Source of the DNA: Paraglaciecola arctica
Lineage (GTDB): Bacteria > Pseudomonadota > Gammaproteobacteria > Enterobacterales > Alteromonadaceae
Length of the DNA: 64,000 nt
Assembly (NCBI RefSeq): GCF_018861065.1
Contig: NZ_JAHKQO010000007.1
Coordinates: 163,266-227,265, forward strand
Direction of reading: 5' to 3'
Part shown: one piece after another, positions 1-8,252 of the stretch
How positions within the stretch are numbered: position 1 is the stretch's first letter
Layout: each line of letters opens with the position of its first letter
The notes under the pieces: generated by a model
What the model saw: the letters and a program-made list of their open reading frames with translations, nothing else
What the model was told of the DNA's origin: nothing
The model's database searches: none
Program-made: the position numbers and the translations under genes

Positions 1-393
1 ACTAACGGTGATGTCCCACTGTGGGAACCCTTTTCCTGGTGGCCAGAAATCTCTTGATTCAAATTCCAGATCAGAAACATCTTTCCACTCGAAAACACTG
101 CCTCCTGGAAAACAAGTGCTTAACTTACATTCGAATTCACCTAATTCAGGAAGTTTGAGCAATTCATATATCTTTGCGCCACCGGCCAGCATCTTTGGTT
201 TTAAACCCAAATCTCTTTCAATTTGCAATGCAGTTAAGCCTACAATGTATTTTTCCTGAGTTACATACCCTACTCGATTTCCGACATTACTAGAAGATGT
301 AACCACTTTGACTAGTTTATTTTTAGTATTCAATTTCCAACTATTCATTGACCTGATCTTTACAAGCTCATAAAAAGTAGATTTAAGTGTCAT
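1..393 (-). CDS. Partial hypothetical protein, probable integron cassette gene (3' end outside window)
   Basis: An open frame of 131 codons runs leftward from an ATG at 391-393 off the window edge. The start is supported by a strong ribosome binding site (AAAGGAGA on the minus strand, about 9 bases upstream). The visible N-terminal part has no signal peptide or membrane segment and reads as a soluble globular protein with a Trp/Phe/Gly/Pro-rich end near the edge. I do not recognise the family. It starts just downstream, in its own direction, of the attC-like site at 426-491, where the gene of the next cassette is expected. Its 3' end and own attC would lie outside the window. Confidence 0.7.
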   Translation of the reverse strand, partial: MTLKSTFYELVKIRSMNSWKLNTKNKLVKVVTSSSNVGNRVGYVTQEKYIVGLTALQIERDLGLKPKMLAGGAKIYELLKLPELGEFECKLSTCFPGGSVFEWKDVSDLEFESRDFWPPGKGFPQWDITVS

Positions 394-425
394 TGATAGG
401 GTCTCCTTTGATTTTTACTTTATTT

Positions 426-491
426 GCCTAACACCAAATTAAGCGGCGTTGACCGTTCTTGCTAATGTTGGCTTCAATTTCCTTGTTAGGT
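426..491 (-). repeat. attC-like integron recombination site
   Basis: The 66-bp element has outer boxes GCCTAAC (426-432) and GTTAGGT (485-491). Both fit the attC core consensus RYYYAAC/GTTRRRY and pair with each other over six bases. Inside are the paired L boxes AAATTAAGC (left) and GCTTCAATTT (right), with one extra unpaired base in the right arm. That single extrahelical base is typical of attC and orients the site to the minus strand. The stop codon of the decayed gene at 492-494 directly abuts the site and the next minus-strand gene starts 33 bases beyond it, as expected in a cassette array. No integrase gene and no second attC were found in the window. Confidence 0.75.
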
Positions 492-713
492 TTATTTAGC
501 ATAAAACTTATAAATAACAACTCGGCTATGAGCTTCCGCGTAGTCTGGCCTGTTGTAATCAATTCACGGTGGAAAACCAAAATCAGGATCGTACTCAATG
601 CTCACCTCGACATTTTCTTTTAGTCGATTGATTTTATTACCCTAGTGCTATCAAAGAATTCAGGTGTCGTTTTATATAAATCCGAAATAAAAGAGGTCAG
701 AGTTACTTTAATG
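492..713 (-). pseudogene. Decayed cassette gene
   Basis: Reading the minus strand toward the attC-like site, a coding-like segment can be followed through one frameshift (near 620-625) and one in-frame TGA (564-566). Peptide pieces include VTLTSFISDLY, KTTPEFFDSTRVIKSID, then VEVSIEYDPDFGFPP, stop, and IDYNRPDYAEAH, ending at TAA (492-494). The YDPxFGFP...IDY pattern resembles the end of DUF6174-type proteins, but the match is short and tentative. No start codon could be assigned. It sits where the gene of the attC cassette should be, so I read it as a cassette gene that has lost function. Confidence 0.5.
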
Positions 714-1042
714 AAATTTCATTCTAAATCAGTTGGCGACAGCCCTTGAATGGGTTGCTTTTGAGTTATCAATACTGACTGCTGAATGATATGCTCTTTA
801 CGACAAAGTCGCTCGGTAATGAAAGCGAAAGAGCCCCTTGGTAATCACACTAATTTAAAACTCCGAGCCTTTCAGTGGGTTGCGCATTGGGTCGCTTGTA
901 AAGTTGAAAGACGTTTTTAGTCAAATAGATTGGCTGCCGGTACAGGCAACGTAATTCTCAAAGAAAGCAATGCATAGAATAGCGAACAAAATTCTGACAC
1001 CAAGCTTTATCAAGAGTTACAAAATAGAAAAATAGTATCGCT
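714..1042. other. Gene-poor spacer
   Basis: About 330 bases between the decayed cassette gene and the GntR regulator. All six frames are broken by stops and no tRNA, terminator or second attC core could be made out. It may hold older remnants of accessory DNA, but nothing specific is recognisable. Confidence 0.5.
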
Positions 1043-1735
1043 TTATATTCGCGACTCAATCAAGGCTAAAGCATCAGCAAGGATATCTTCGACTAGTTGA
1101 TAGGCTCGTTTTTCATCGCCTGATTTTATTGCATCAAACACATCAGCATGAAATGAGACGTCAGTGTTTTTAACACCTAGAGTTTGGTTGTTATAGCGAA
1201 TACTTACTTTTAATGCTGCTTTGACAAACTGAGTAAATTGAATGAAAAACCTATTTCCACTGGCTTGTAAAATTGCGTTAAGAAAACAGATATGCGCATC
1301 TAGTTGATCGTCCAAACCTTCTTCGGCTTCTGCTATTCTAAACAGAGCTTCTTCAATTTGTTTTAGCTGTTTGGGCGTTGCGTTTCGTGCCGCAAGTTTC
1401 ATTGCGTTGGGTTCTATTGCCGCTCTGACTTGTGTGAATTCTCTCAATAAACTCAAAGAAGGTTTACTTTGTAATATCCAAGAAAGCACATCGCTATCGA
1501 ACAAATTCCATTCCGTTTCAGGTAATACTCTAATACCTTTTTTGGGTCTTGATGAAATAAGTCCCTTTGCTGAGAGCATTTTCACAGCCTCTCGGGTGGA
1601 GCTTCTACTGACCTCGAATTGCTTACAGAGAATTGCTTCAGAAGGCATGCCCTCGCCGACGGGATACTTACCATTTACGATTGATACACCTAGAGTATGA
1701 GTAAGCTGTTGGGTTAAATTACGGTTTTGAGACAT
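1043..1735 (-). CDS. GntR-family transcriptional regulator (FadR/FCD subgroup)
   Basis: A 230-residue regulator with an N-terminal winged helix-turn-helix (motif GEGMPSEAILCKQF then SRSSTREAVKMLSAKGLI, about residues 25-65). It is followed by an all-helical FCD ligand-binding domain (about 90-225). The segment just after the wing, NLFDSDVLSWIL, is typical of the sugar-acid and sugar-responsive FadR-type repressors. I chose the ATG at 1733-1735; a TTG 15 bases upstream would add five residues. It is the last gene of the minus-strand galactoside locus, 73 bases after the alpha-galactosidase, so it probably controls that locus in response to a sugar or its breakdown product. The ligand is not deducible. 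Confidence 0.88.
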   Translation of the reverse strand: MSQNRNLTQQLTHTLGVSIVNGKYPVGEGMPSEAILCKQFEVSRSSTREAVKMLSAKGLISSRPKKGIRVLPETEWNLFDSDVLSWILQSKPSLSLLREFTQVRAAIEPNAMKLAARNATPKQLKQIEEALFRIAEAEEGLDDQLDAHICFLNAILQASGNRFFIQFTQFVKAALKVSIRYNNQTLGVKNTDVSFHADVFDAIKSGDEKRAYQLVEDILADALALIESRI

Positions 1736-1808
1736 ACTAATTCCATTCAAAAATACTAAGCCGCATATAACATATAAACGGCTTCAATCGATCAGTGTAC
1801 GGTAAATT

Positions 1809-3941
1809 CTACACCTTGTGTAGCTTGAAAATGAGACTAGTTTGCACGAAGGTGATTGGCAGTTGCATGCCATACTGCATTAGCACCTCTCCACTAAAAG
1901 TCTGGTTTTCTATTTTGCTCAAAATAGAGGGTGAATACTCTTTGAGCGAGGTTGGCCAGACTAAGTTGAAGCGGTATTCGTAGTTTTTGACTAAACCAAC
2001 AAACCTATAACGTTTAGGCTGGGTTCTTCTGCTTTCAAGCACATGATTATAGGCAAATAATGCTTGTGTTTTACAGTGAGAGACCACGCCATAATCTATT
2101 GAATTTTCGTTTGAATCTAACCTATGGTGTCTACCACTATGAATTAAGCCTCTATGCGCTTTGTATAGCTCCACCCCAGCTTTTAATTTATCTTTGTCTT
2201 CTGATGTTAATTCTCGAGGGTCCATTTCCATACCCATACTAGCAAATAGCGCAACAGCTATGCGGGTGTCCATGCTAATCCGTCTGCCGGTAATATGACA
2301 ATCGCGAGGACCAACGTGTGATCCTAAAAGTTCAAGAGGAAAGAAAAATGAAGCGCCGCGTTGAATACTTAGACGGTCGAGCGCATCATTTGAGTCAGAT
2401 GTCCATACACGGTCGGTATGTGCCAATATGCCATAGTCGATGCGGCCGCCTCCCGATGAGCAACTTTCAATCTCAACATGAGGGTGTGCGCTTTTAACTC
2501 GGGCAATTAACGCGTAAACAGCTTTTGTTTGCAGGTGAATCGCACTTTTTCCGTTAGCATTGCCAGTGTGATTAATATCGCGGTTCATATCCCATTTAAT
2601 AAAGACAATATCCGGATAAGCACTCAAAACGGCACTGATTTTTGAAAATAAATAATCGCTTACCTCTTGGCGTGTTAAATCGAGTACCAGTTGGTTTCTA
2701 AACATGATTTGTGGATTACCTTCACTCGACAACACCCATTCTGGGTGCGCTCGATACAAATCACTATCAGGGTTGACCATTTCTGGTTCAAACCAAATCC
2801 CAAACTCCATCCCTTGTAATTTCACGTAGTCAATAATAGGACTCAGCCCTTGGGGATAAACTTTTTCATCTACCGTCCAATCTCCCAAACTAGTGGTATC
2901 ACTGTTGCGCCCTTTAAACCAACCATCGTCAAGTACAAAGCGCTGAGCGCCTACCGATGCTGTGATATCGGCTAACTGTTTCATGGTCTCTAAATTGTGG
3001 TCGAAATAAATGCCCTCCCACGTATTGTAGAAAACGGGACGCGAATTAGTTGTATATTCAGAGCGGCGAAGGTTTTGGCGCACATAGGTATGGAAATGAT
3101 GGGATAATTCACCAAAGCCATTTGCCGAATAACTGACATAAAGATTTGGAGACTGGTAACTTTCCCCTTGCTTAAGCTGAATTTCTTCTCCCCCTAGTAA
3201 CTCTCCCATTTGCACATAAGTGCGCTGTTCGGGTAAAAGCTCTACCCGAGTGCGATGATTTCCGCTCCAGCCAAGATGAAATCCATAACATTCGCCTTGG
3301 CTTTCATTTGCAAATTCATCATGCACTAACACACCTGGAAAATTATCGTGTGAGGTCTTTCCTTTACGATTTTCACGGACATAAGCACCCAAAAATAAGT
3401 CAATAGTGCTTTGCTGAAACTCAAGTGCCCAGCGACCCTCAAAGGAAAGCACTTTAGTAACGTGATCAGGAATAGCAAATGTTGGTGCCGCGCAATCGGT
3501 AACCGTAAGGGGCTGTTGTGATAGGTTGCGAACTAGAGTATTCGCAATGACTACATGACTAGATAGGTCGAGAGTTATTTGATGATTTACCTCAATTCCT
3601 CGAACTCTATCCTCAGAAATAAAACATACTTCGTTCGGTGCAGTTTGTTTAATATCAACAAGACTCGCTCCAACAGACCAAGCATTGGCGGTATTGTTTA
3701 AAGTGATACCTGGAGAGCCGGTAAAACCGTTCCCCAAACAGGGAGACAGACTAATAGGTACTTCTTCAGCCAGTGCACATTTCGGTTCTTGTCGTGTAGA
3801 CAAAACTTCTAGCATGCGGTGATTACTTTGCTGGTTGAGACGTTTACCGAAATAAAGGATACAAGGCGTACCTCGACGGCAATCGAAAATAAGGCTCATG
3901 TAATCTGAATGTAAATCTATAAAATCCGCCGCTTGGCTCAT
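1809..3941 (-). CDS. Alpha-galactosidase, glycoside hydrolase family 36
   Basis: A 710-residue enzyme of normal GH36 length that hydrolyses terminal alpha-galactosyl groups, as in melibiose, raffinose or galactomannan side chains. The N-terminal half is the beta-sandwich domain. The TIM barrel carries FVLDDGWF, FGIWFEPEM and the nucleophile motif KWDMNRD (Asp about 451). The substrate motif CSSGGGRID and the acid/base motif WTSDSND (Asp about 516) follow. No signal peptide is visible, so it probably acts in the cytoplasm on oligosaccharides imported by the neighbouring receptor and symporter. It is the fifth gene of the minus-strand locus, with a 368-base gap from the symporter that may contain its own promoter. 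Confidence 0.93.
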   Translation of the reverse strand: MSQAADFIDLHSDYMSLIFDCRRGTPCILYFGKRLNQQSNHRMLEVLSTRQEPKCALAEEVPISLSPCLGNGFTGSPGITLNNTANAWSVGASLVDIKQTAPNEVCFISEDRVRGIEVNHQITLDLSSHVVIANTLVRNLSQQPLTVTDCAAPTFAIPDHVTKVLSFEGRWALEFQQSTIDLFLGAYVRENRKGKTSHDNFPGVLVHDEFANESQGECYGFHLGWSGNHRTRVELLPEQRTYVQMGELLGGEEIQLKQGESYQSPNLYVSYSANGFGELSHHFHTYVRQNLRRSEYTTNSRPVFYNTWEGIYFDHNLETMKQLADITASVGAQRFVLDDGWFKGRNSDTTSLGDWTVDEKVYPQGLSPIIDYVKLQGMEFGIWFEPEMVNPDSDLYRAHPEWVLSSEGNPQIMFRNQLVLDLTRQEVSDYLFSKISAVLSAYPDIVFIKWDMNRDINHTGNANGKSAIHLQTKAVYALIARVKSAHPHVEIESCSSGGGRIDYGILAHTDRVWTSDSNDALDRLSIQRGASFFFPLELLGSHVGPRDCHITGRRISMDTRIAVALFASMGMEMDPRELTSEDKDKLKAGVELYKAHRGLIHSGRHHRLDSNENSIDYGVVSHCKTQALFAYNHVLESRRTQPKRYRFVGLVKNYEYRFNLVWPTSLKEYSPSILSKIENQTFSGEVLMQYGMQLPITFVQTSLIFKLHKV

Positions 3942-4309
3942 GCTGTGAGGCCCTGTACTGTGTTAATAAACTATAGGTATTTTAGTTTGAATACCGATGA
4001 ATGTAAATAAATCATATAAATATGTTAAATACAAGATTGCGGTGAATATCCGTTGCAATAATACGATTTATCCAGCTGCTAGAGTGTGCTTTAAAAGGAG
4101 TCATACTTTACAGTTGAGCGATCATTCACGTCACTTGAACAGGTCAATCTTCTGTAATTTATTGCGAGATATATTTTAGAATTACCATTATTAGAGACAT
4201 ATTAAAGCGCTAATTTTCATCAAATAAATTCAACACTTGTTAATCAATGAGGCGCGCTGTTGGCTGATGCTACACAGCCCGCCTCAATAGACATTAGTGT
4301 TATTGATAC
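3942..4309. other. Intergenic region between symporter and alpha-galactosidase
   Basis: 368 AT-rich bases without a credible gene. The end next to the symporter holds a hairpin (4248-4286). The rest is likely leader and promoter for the alpha-galactosidase, but I could not assign convincing -35/-10 boxes. Confidence 0.5.
4248..4286 (-). terminator. Hairpin downstream of symporter gene
   Basis: An inverted repeat with arms TGAGGCG/CGCCTCA and a second paired block GCTGT/ACAGC lies 24 bases after the symporter stop codon. There is no long T-run on the minus strand, so it may slow rather than fully stop transcription, or protect the upstream mRNA end. Confidence 0.45.
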
Positions 4310-5755
4310 TCAGCTATTAACCCATTGGAACTGAGGTTTTTGCTTATAAACCGCCCAGTTGAGCAATAAAGACAAAACAATGCAGCTAAGCAGAGTCACA
4401 AACATCAAATGGATGTAATGCAAATCAAAGGGGGCAAAAAAGGGAGAAAATTCGAATGAAAGCAGAGCGTATAAAGTTACACCAAAAATGACCGAAAATA
4501 GGCCGGCACCTGCATGCACATTTTTAAATACCAGGCCTAAAATAAACACCGATAAAATTGGCATACTCAAAAGTCCGTAAAGTTGCTGAATGAGATTGAT
4601 GATGCTATCGGCTTCTCGGTAAACTAATACTAAAGCTAACGACAACAAAGTGATCAAAATTGTCACAAAACCCGATAGTTTCTGCACGTTAGGTTTTTTA
4701 TTAAAATACGCCTCGTGGATATCGCAAACATACAGGGCAGTGGCTGAATTTAGATTACTGTTGAATGTTGTCAACACCGCGGCTGCCATAGCAGCAGCAA
4801 ATACACCACTTAAGTAATTGGGTAACAAATCGCCCACAATAGTCCCATAGGCTGCATCACCGATATCGCCATATAATTTGAAAGACACAATACCTGGAAC
4901 CACTATAATAGTAGGGACAATTAATAGTCTTATTCCAGCAGCGGCAAAGACACCCTTTTGCGCTTCTTTTATATTGGGTGCCGCCATGGCTCGTTGTGTA
5001 ATAACTTGATTGGTACCCCAATAAAACATTTGTATAAAAATCATGCCGGTAAAAAGGGTATGCCATGGGATGGGTGAATCATTGTCACCAATTAAAGTGA
5101 GACGCTCTTTGGGGATCCCCTCAAAGTTATAGTCAATTGCGTTTAATGCTAAAAATACCACCACTACCGCCATGATAAGAAGAATCACTCCAGAATAAGT
5201 ATCTGAAACCGCGACCGCTCGTAACCCACCAAAAATCGCGTACAAAGCGCCTACTATGGCGAATACACTAGCGATATACATTATTGGGATATCTATGTTA
5301 AACATGTTTTGCATAAATAAAGAGCCGCTATAGATAACCGCGGGACAAAATATCAAGGCTGAACCGAGAAAAAACAGAAGGCTAATTACCGCGCGTATGT
5401 GTTTATTGTGGTAACGTTTTTCGAGTAATTCAGTTGTGGTGGTACAATCGTATTGGTAGTAAATAGGCAAAAATACTTTGGCCAATATAAACAATCCAAT
5501 AACGGCAGAAAATTCCCATAGCGCCAATAAGGCCATTTGATTACCGTTCATACCAACAAGTTGGTCAGTACTTAAATTCGTTAAGGTAATGGAACCCGCA
5601 ACGTAATACCAAGCCAATCCTCCACCTGCTAAGAAGTATTCTTTGGTTTGATCGGTTTTGGTGTGTCCTTTGCCTTTGCATTGCAAATAGGTCAAAAAAC
5701 CTATTGCGGCTGTAACCAATAAAAAGATCGATATTTGTATAAAGTCTGCGTTCAT
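4310..5755 (-). CDS. Sodium:solute symporter (SSS family), probable galactose/galactoside transporter
   Basis: A 481-residue inner-membrane protein with about 13-14 hydrophobic segments. It matches the SSS/SGLT family: an N-terminal helix, then the conserved GGGLAWYYVAGSITLTNLSTDQLVG stretch with its sodium-site residues, and GGLRAVAVSDTYSGVILL in the middle. It would use the sodium gradient to bring a sugar across the inner membrane. It starts 30 bases after the SapC-like gene and precedes the alpha-galactosidase, which points to galactose or a galactoside as substrate. The exact sugar is inference from the neighbours. Confidence 0.9.
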   Translation of the reverse strand: MNADFIQISIFLLVTAAIGFLTYLQCKGKGHTKTDQTKEYFLAGGGLAWYYVAGSITLTNLSTDQLVGMNGNQMALLALWEFSAVIGLFILAKVFLPIYYQYDCTTTTELLEKRYHNKHIRAVISLLFFLGSALIFCPAVIYSGSLFMQNMFNIDIPIMYIASVFAIVGALYAIFGGLRAVAVSDTYSGVILLIMAVVVVFLALNAIDYNFEGIPKERLTLIGDNDSPIPWHTLFTGMIFIQMFYWGTNQVITQRAMAAPNIKEAQKGVFAAAGIRLLIVPTIIVVPGIVSFKLYGDIGDAAYGTIVGDLLPNYLSGVFAAAMAAAVLTTFNSNLNSATALYVCDIHEAYFNKKPNVQKLSGFVTILITLLSLALVLVYREADSIINLIQQLYGLLSMPILSVFILGLVFKNVHAGAGLFSVIFGVTLYALLSFEFSPFFAPFDLHYIHLMFVTLLSCIVLSLLLNWAVYKQKPQFQWVNS

Positions 5756-5785
5756 ATTGTTCTACTTATCAAGGTTTTAGGTAAG

Positions 5786-6550
5786 TTATGCAAGAGTGTT
5801 GGACTTGCTGACTTCCATTTTTATTGTGCTAATTGAGGCCTTGCCAGGCAGCGCATTATGCCTATTTATCAGAGAGTTGAGCTGATAAATAGACATCAAC
5901 ATAGCGTGAATAGGCGTCAGGTAACCTGCGTCATTCAAATTTACTAAAGTATCGCCCGGGAGACTTCTCAAGCGGTCTTCGTCAATAGTATGAAGTCCTG
6001 TAATTCTGTTGGTTTGACCGTCGCCATAAACAATATGTAAATCTAAGGCTTTGATCAGACTAAGCTGTTCAAGTGTTTGGGTTAATTGATGGGTTTGCGA
6101 CAGACTGTTTATTTCGCTGTCTAACGCTTGAGTTACCTTAGATAAATGCGGGCTAGCTTGTTTGTCTGCGTTAAATAAAGCTTCACCTTGTTGCTCCGAT
6201 AAAGCAGCGCTTTGTGCATCAAAGCCAACCCCATATTGTTTTTCTTGATTTTCTAATTGCATTAGATAGAAGGGGTAGGTTTGTGCACTCAAAGGTTGGA
6301 ACACTGATTGCCAATGTCCATCTATTACAAATAAGTTGTGTTGAAGTTCAATTCCACACATGGCTGAAAACGCCCAAGCGCCGTTAACATTGTTACGACT
6401 TAAAAATACCGGAAACGAGCAGGCAGCGTTGGCAATTTCAGAGGCTCGCAACTGAAGAAGGTGCTGCTTTGCTGCGTGCTCAATTATGCCACTGGGAATT
6501 ATTTTTAAATTGTGGTGATTTTGACTGCTAAGCTCAGTTAATAGTGGCAT
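5786..6550 (-). CDS. SapC family protein
   Basis: A 254-residue protein matching the SapC-like family that is often found beside TonB-dependent receptors and flavin halogenases in marine and xanthomonad carbohydrate loci. Visible family features are the N-terminal LKIIPSGIIEHAAKQHLLQL, then FPVFLSRN, and the aromatic centre around QTYPFYLMQLENQ. No signal peptide or membrane helix is evident. It starts 4 bases after the halogenase gene, so the two are almost certainly cotranscribed. The biochemical role of this family in sugar use is not established; the name comes from S-layer-associated proteins and should not be read as a function here. Confidence 0.8.
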   Translation of the reverse strand: MPLLTELSSQNHHNLKIIPSGIIEHAAKQHLLQLRASEIANAACSFPVFLSRNNVNGAWAFSAMCGIELQHNLFVIDGHWQSVFQPLSAQTYPFYLMQLENQEKQYGVGFDAQSAALSEQQGEALFNADKQASPHLSKVTQALDSEINSLSQTHQLTQTLEQLSLIKALDLHIVYGDGQTNRITGLHTIDEDRLRSLPGDTLVNLNDAGYLTPIHAMLMSIYQLNSLINRHNALPGKASISTIKMEVSKSNTLA

Positions 6551-6554
6551 GCTG

Positions 6555-8105
6555 CTATATTCCTTGGGGTAGATGTTGACCTGCGCTCGTGGTATTTAAC
6601 CATGTATTAATAAATGTTCGATGGTCTGGTAAAGACTGCAACATTTGTTGAGTGAGTTGTTGGTTTCGCTGCTTGATTACTAGTGCCTGTTGGCCTTGGT
6701 CATATAGGTAGTGTTGCTGGGTGAAATCAGGTTTAAAACCCATGCCATAGATTACGTATTGATAACTGGCTGCTGGAAATAGTTCGATCGCACTTTCAAA
6801 ATCAGCATGTATTGGGCCACGATAGGCCCACACCGACAAATCTTCTTTTAGAGACTCAGGTATAGTTTCACTCGTAGTATGAGCCTGCCAATAAGGCTCA
6901 GGCCGTTTTGTTAAGGTATAATGTAATTTCAAAAAGTCGATGATTCTTGACCATTTGTAGTCCATTTGTTGATTAAAACGCTTGGCAATAGTCGTCATGT
7001 TTTTACGTTGTGGTGGTAAATTTTGAGCCACAAACCGCGATGAAATTTCAATTAGCATAATTGCAGTGGCTTCGAGAGGCTCTACAAACCCAGCTGACAT
7101 ACCTATAGCAACGCAGTTACGGTGCCAAAATTTTGCTCTATGTCCACATTTAAACGAAATTTTTCTCGGCTCAATGTTTTTCGCTTGCGGACCCAGATAG
7201 GTTTTCAAATTATGTAGTGCTTCATCATCAGATAAAAACTGACTAGCATAAACATGACCCACCCCTCGCCGAGTGACTAAACCAATATCCCAAATCCACC
7301 CCGCATTTTGACCAGTTGCAATGGTGTGTGATGGGATAGGGGCATCTTCACTAGGGTAAGGTACGTGTAATGCAAGAGCTGTGTCGTTAAATAAGTATTC
7401 TTCTTTACTTATAAAGTCGACTCCTAGAGCTTGTCCCAGCAATAATGAACTAAACCCAGTACAGTCAATGAATAAATCTGCTGCTAGCTCTTGCTGGTCC
7501 TCCAAGATAATACTGCTAATATCTTGGTTTTCATTTAATTTGACTTGTTTAACTGTGCCAATAATGTGTTTAACACCTAAAGTGTTGCGACAATGATGCT
7601 TCAGCAAATCCGCGAATGCGCCAGCATCAAAGTGATACGCATAGTTACACTGGCCCGAATATTCTCCTTCGCTTATGCTTCTCGGTGCTAAGTTTGCTTC
7701 GCACAGGTGATGTTGATAATTCGCCTCTATCGCGAAATCTTCGATGCGGTCAACGTAAGGTGCAAGATCGATACGTCCGTAACCAAGTGGCACTGTAAAA
7801 GGGTGATAGTAAAAATCATCTTGTTGTTTTACCCAATTGACAAATTTACCACCTTGTTTAAATGTGGCATTGCAATGAGCAAAGAAGTCGCTTTCTTTAA
7901 TCCCGATGTCTTTAAGTGTATTTTTCATCGTAGGCCAAGTCCCTTCACCTACACCAACAGTGGGTATATCTGATGCTTCCACTAAGCTAATTTGTATTTG
8001 TCCTGCGATGATTGCTTTTTTGTGTTTTGAAGCAATGATAGCTGCAGCTAACCATCCAGCCGTTCCACCGCCAACTATGGCTATTTTCCTTACGTGCTCA
8101 GTCAT
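6555..8105 (-). CDS. Flavin-dependent tryptophan halogenase family protein
   Basis: A 516-residue FAD protein of the tryptophan halogenase family. The N-terminal dinucleotide fold is VGGGTAGWLAA (residues 11-21), followed by TVGVGEGTWPTM. The catalytic-type lysine lies in ATFKQGG (Lys83). The halogenase signature WxWxIP appears as WIWDIG near residue 270, so the final Pro is replaced by Gly. The second FAD motif includes GMSAGFVEPLEATAI. Members next to TonB receptors and SapC-like genes are common in marine bacteria, and their substrates are mostly unknown. Context points to a role in the carbohydrate locus rather than a natural-product pathway. Whether it halogenates anything cannot be told from sequence. 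Confidence 0.87.
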   Translation of the reverse strand: MTEHVRKIAIVGGGTAGWLAAAIIASKHKKAIIAGQIQISLVEASDIPTVGVGEGTWPTMKNTLKDIGIKESDFFAHCNATFKQGGKFVNWVKQQDDFYYHPFTVPLGYGRIDLAPYVDRIEDFAIEANYQHHLCEANLAPRSISEGEYSGQCNYAYHFDAGAFADLLKHHCRNTLGVKHIIGTVKQVKLNENQDISSIILEDQQELAADLFIDCTGFSSLLLGQALGVDFISKEEYLFNDTALALHVPYPSEDAPIPSHTIATGQNAGWIWDIGLVTRRGVGHVYASQFLSDDEALHNLKTYLGPQAKNIEPRKISFKCGHRAKFWHRNCVAIGMSAGFVEPLEATAIMLIEISSRFVAQNLPPQRKNMTTIAKRFNQQMDYKWSRIIDFLKLHYTLTKRPEPYWQAHTTSETIPESLKEDLSVWAYRGPIHADFESAIELFPAASYQYVIYGMGFKPDFTQQHYLYDQGQQALVIKQRNQQLTQQMLQSLPDHRTFINTWLNTTSAGQHLPQGI

Positions 8106-8202
8106 AATTAGCCTTACCTTAGGTCGATTTCAAAGATACAAATTGGTTTTTACTCATAATATATATTCGCTAAAACAATTTAGGTTGCTCGTTAAAGTAA
8201 AA

Positions 8203-8235
8203 AAAGTGATGGTGTAAGCAAACCACCATCACTTT
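8203..8235 (-). terminator. Rho-independent terminator after TonB-dependent receptor
   Basis: Perfect 12-base arms (AAAGTGATGGTG/CACCATCACTTT) with a 9-base loop, followed on the minus strand by a T-rich run (8196-8205). It lies 18 bases after the receptor stop codon and before the halogenase start. It would end or attenuate transcription after the receptor, letting the receptor be expressed at a higher level than the genes downstream. Confidence 0.85.
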
Positions 8236-8252
8236 AACAGGACACTCTTTAC

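Noticed and set aside
6555-8105. Natural-product biosynthesis cluster around the halogenase
   Set aside because: No polyketide, peptide synthetase or tailoring genes nearby; the neighbours are all carbohydrate uptake genes.
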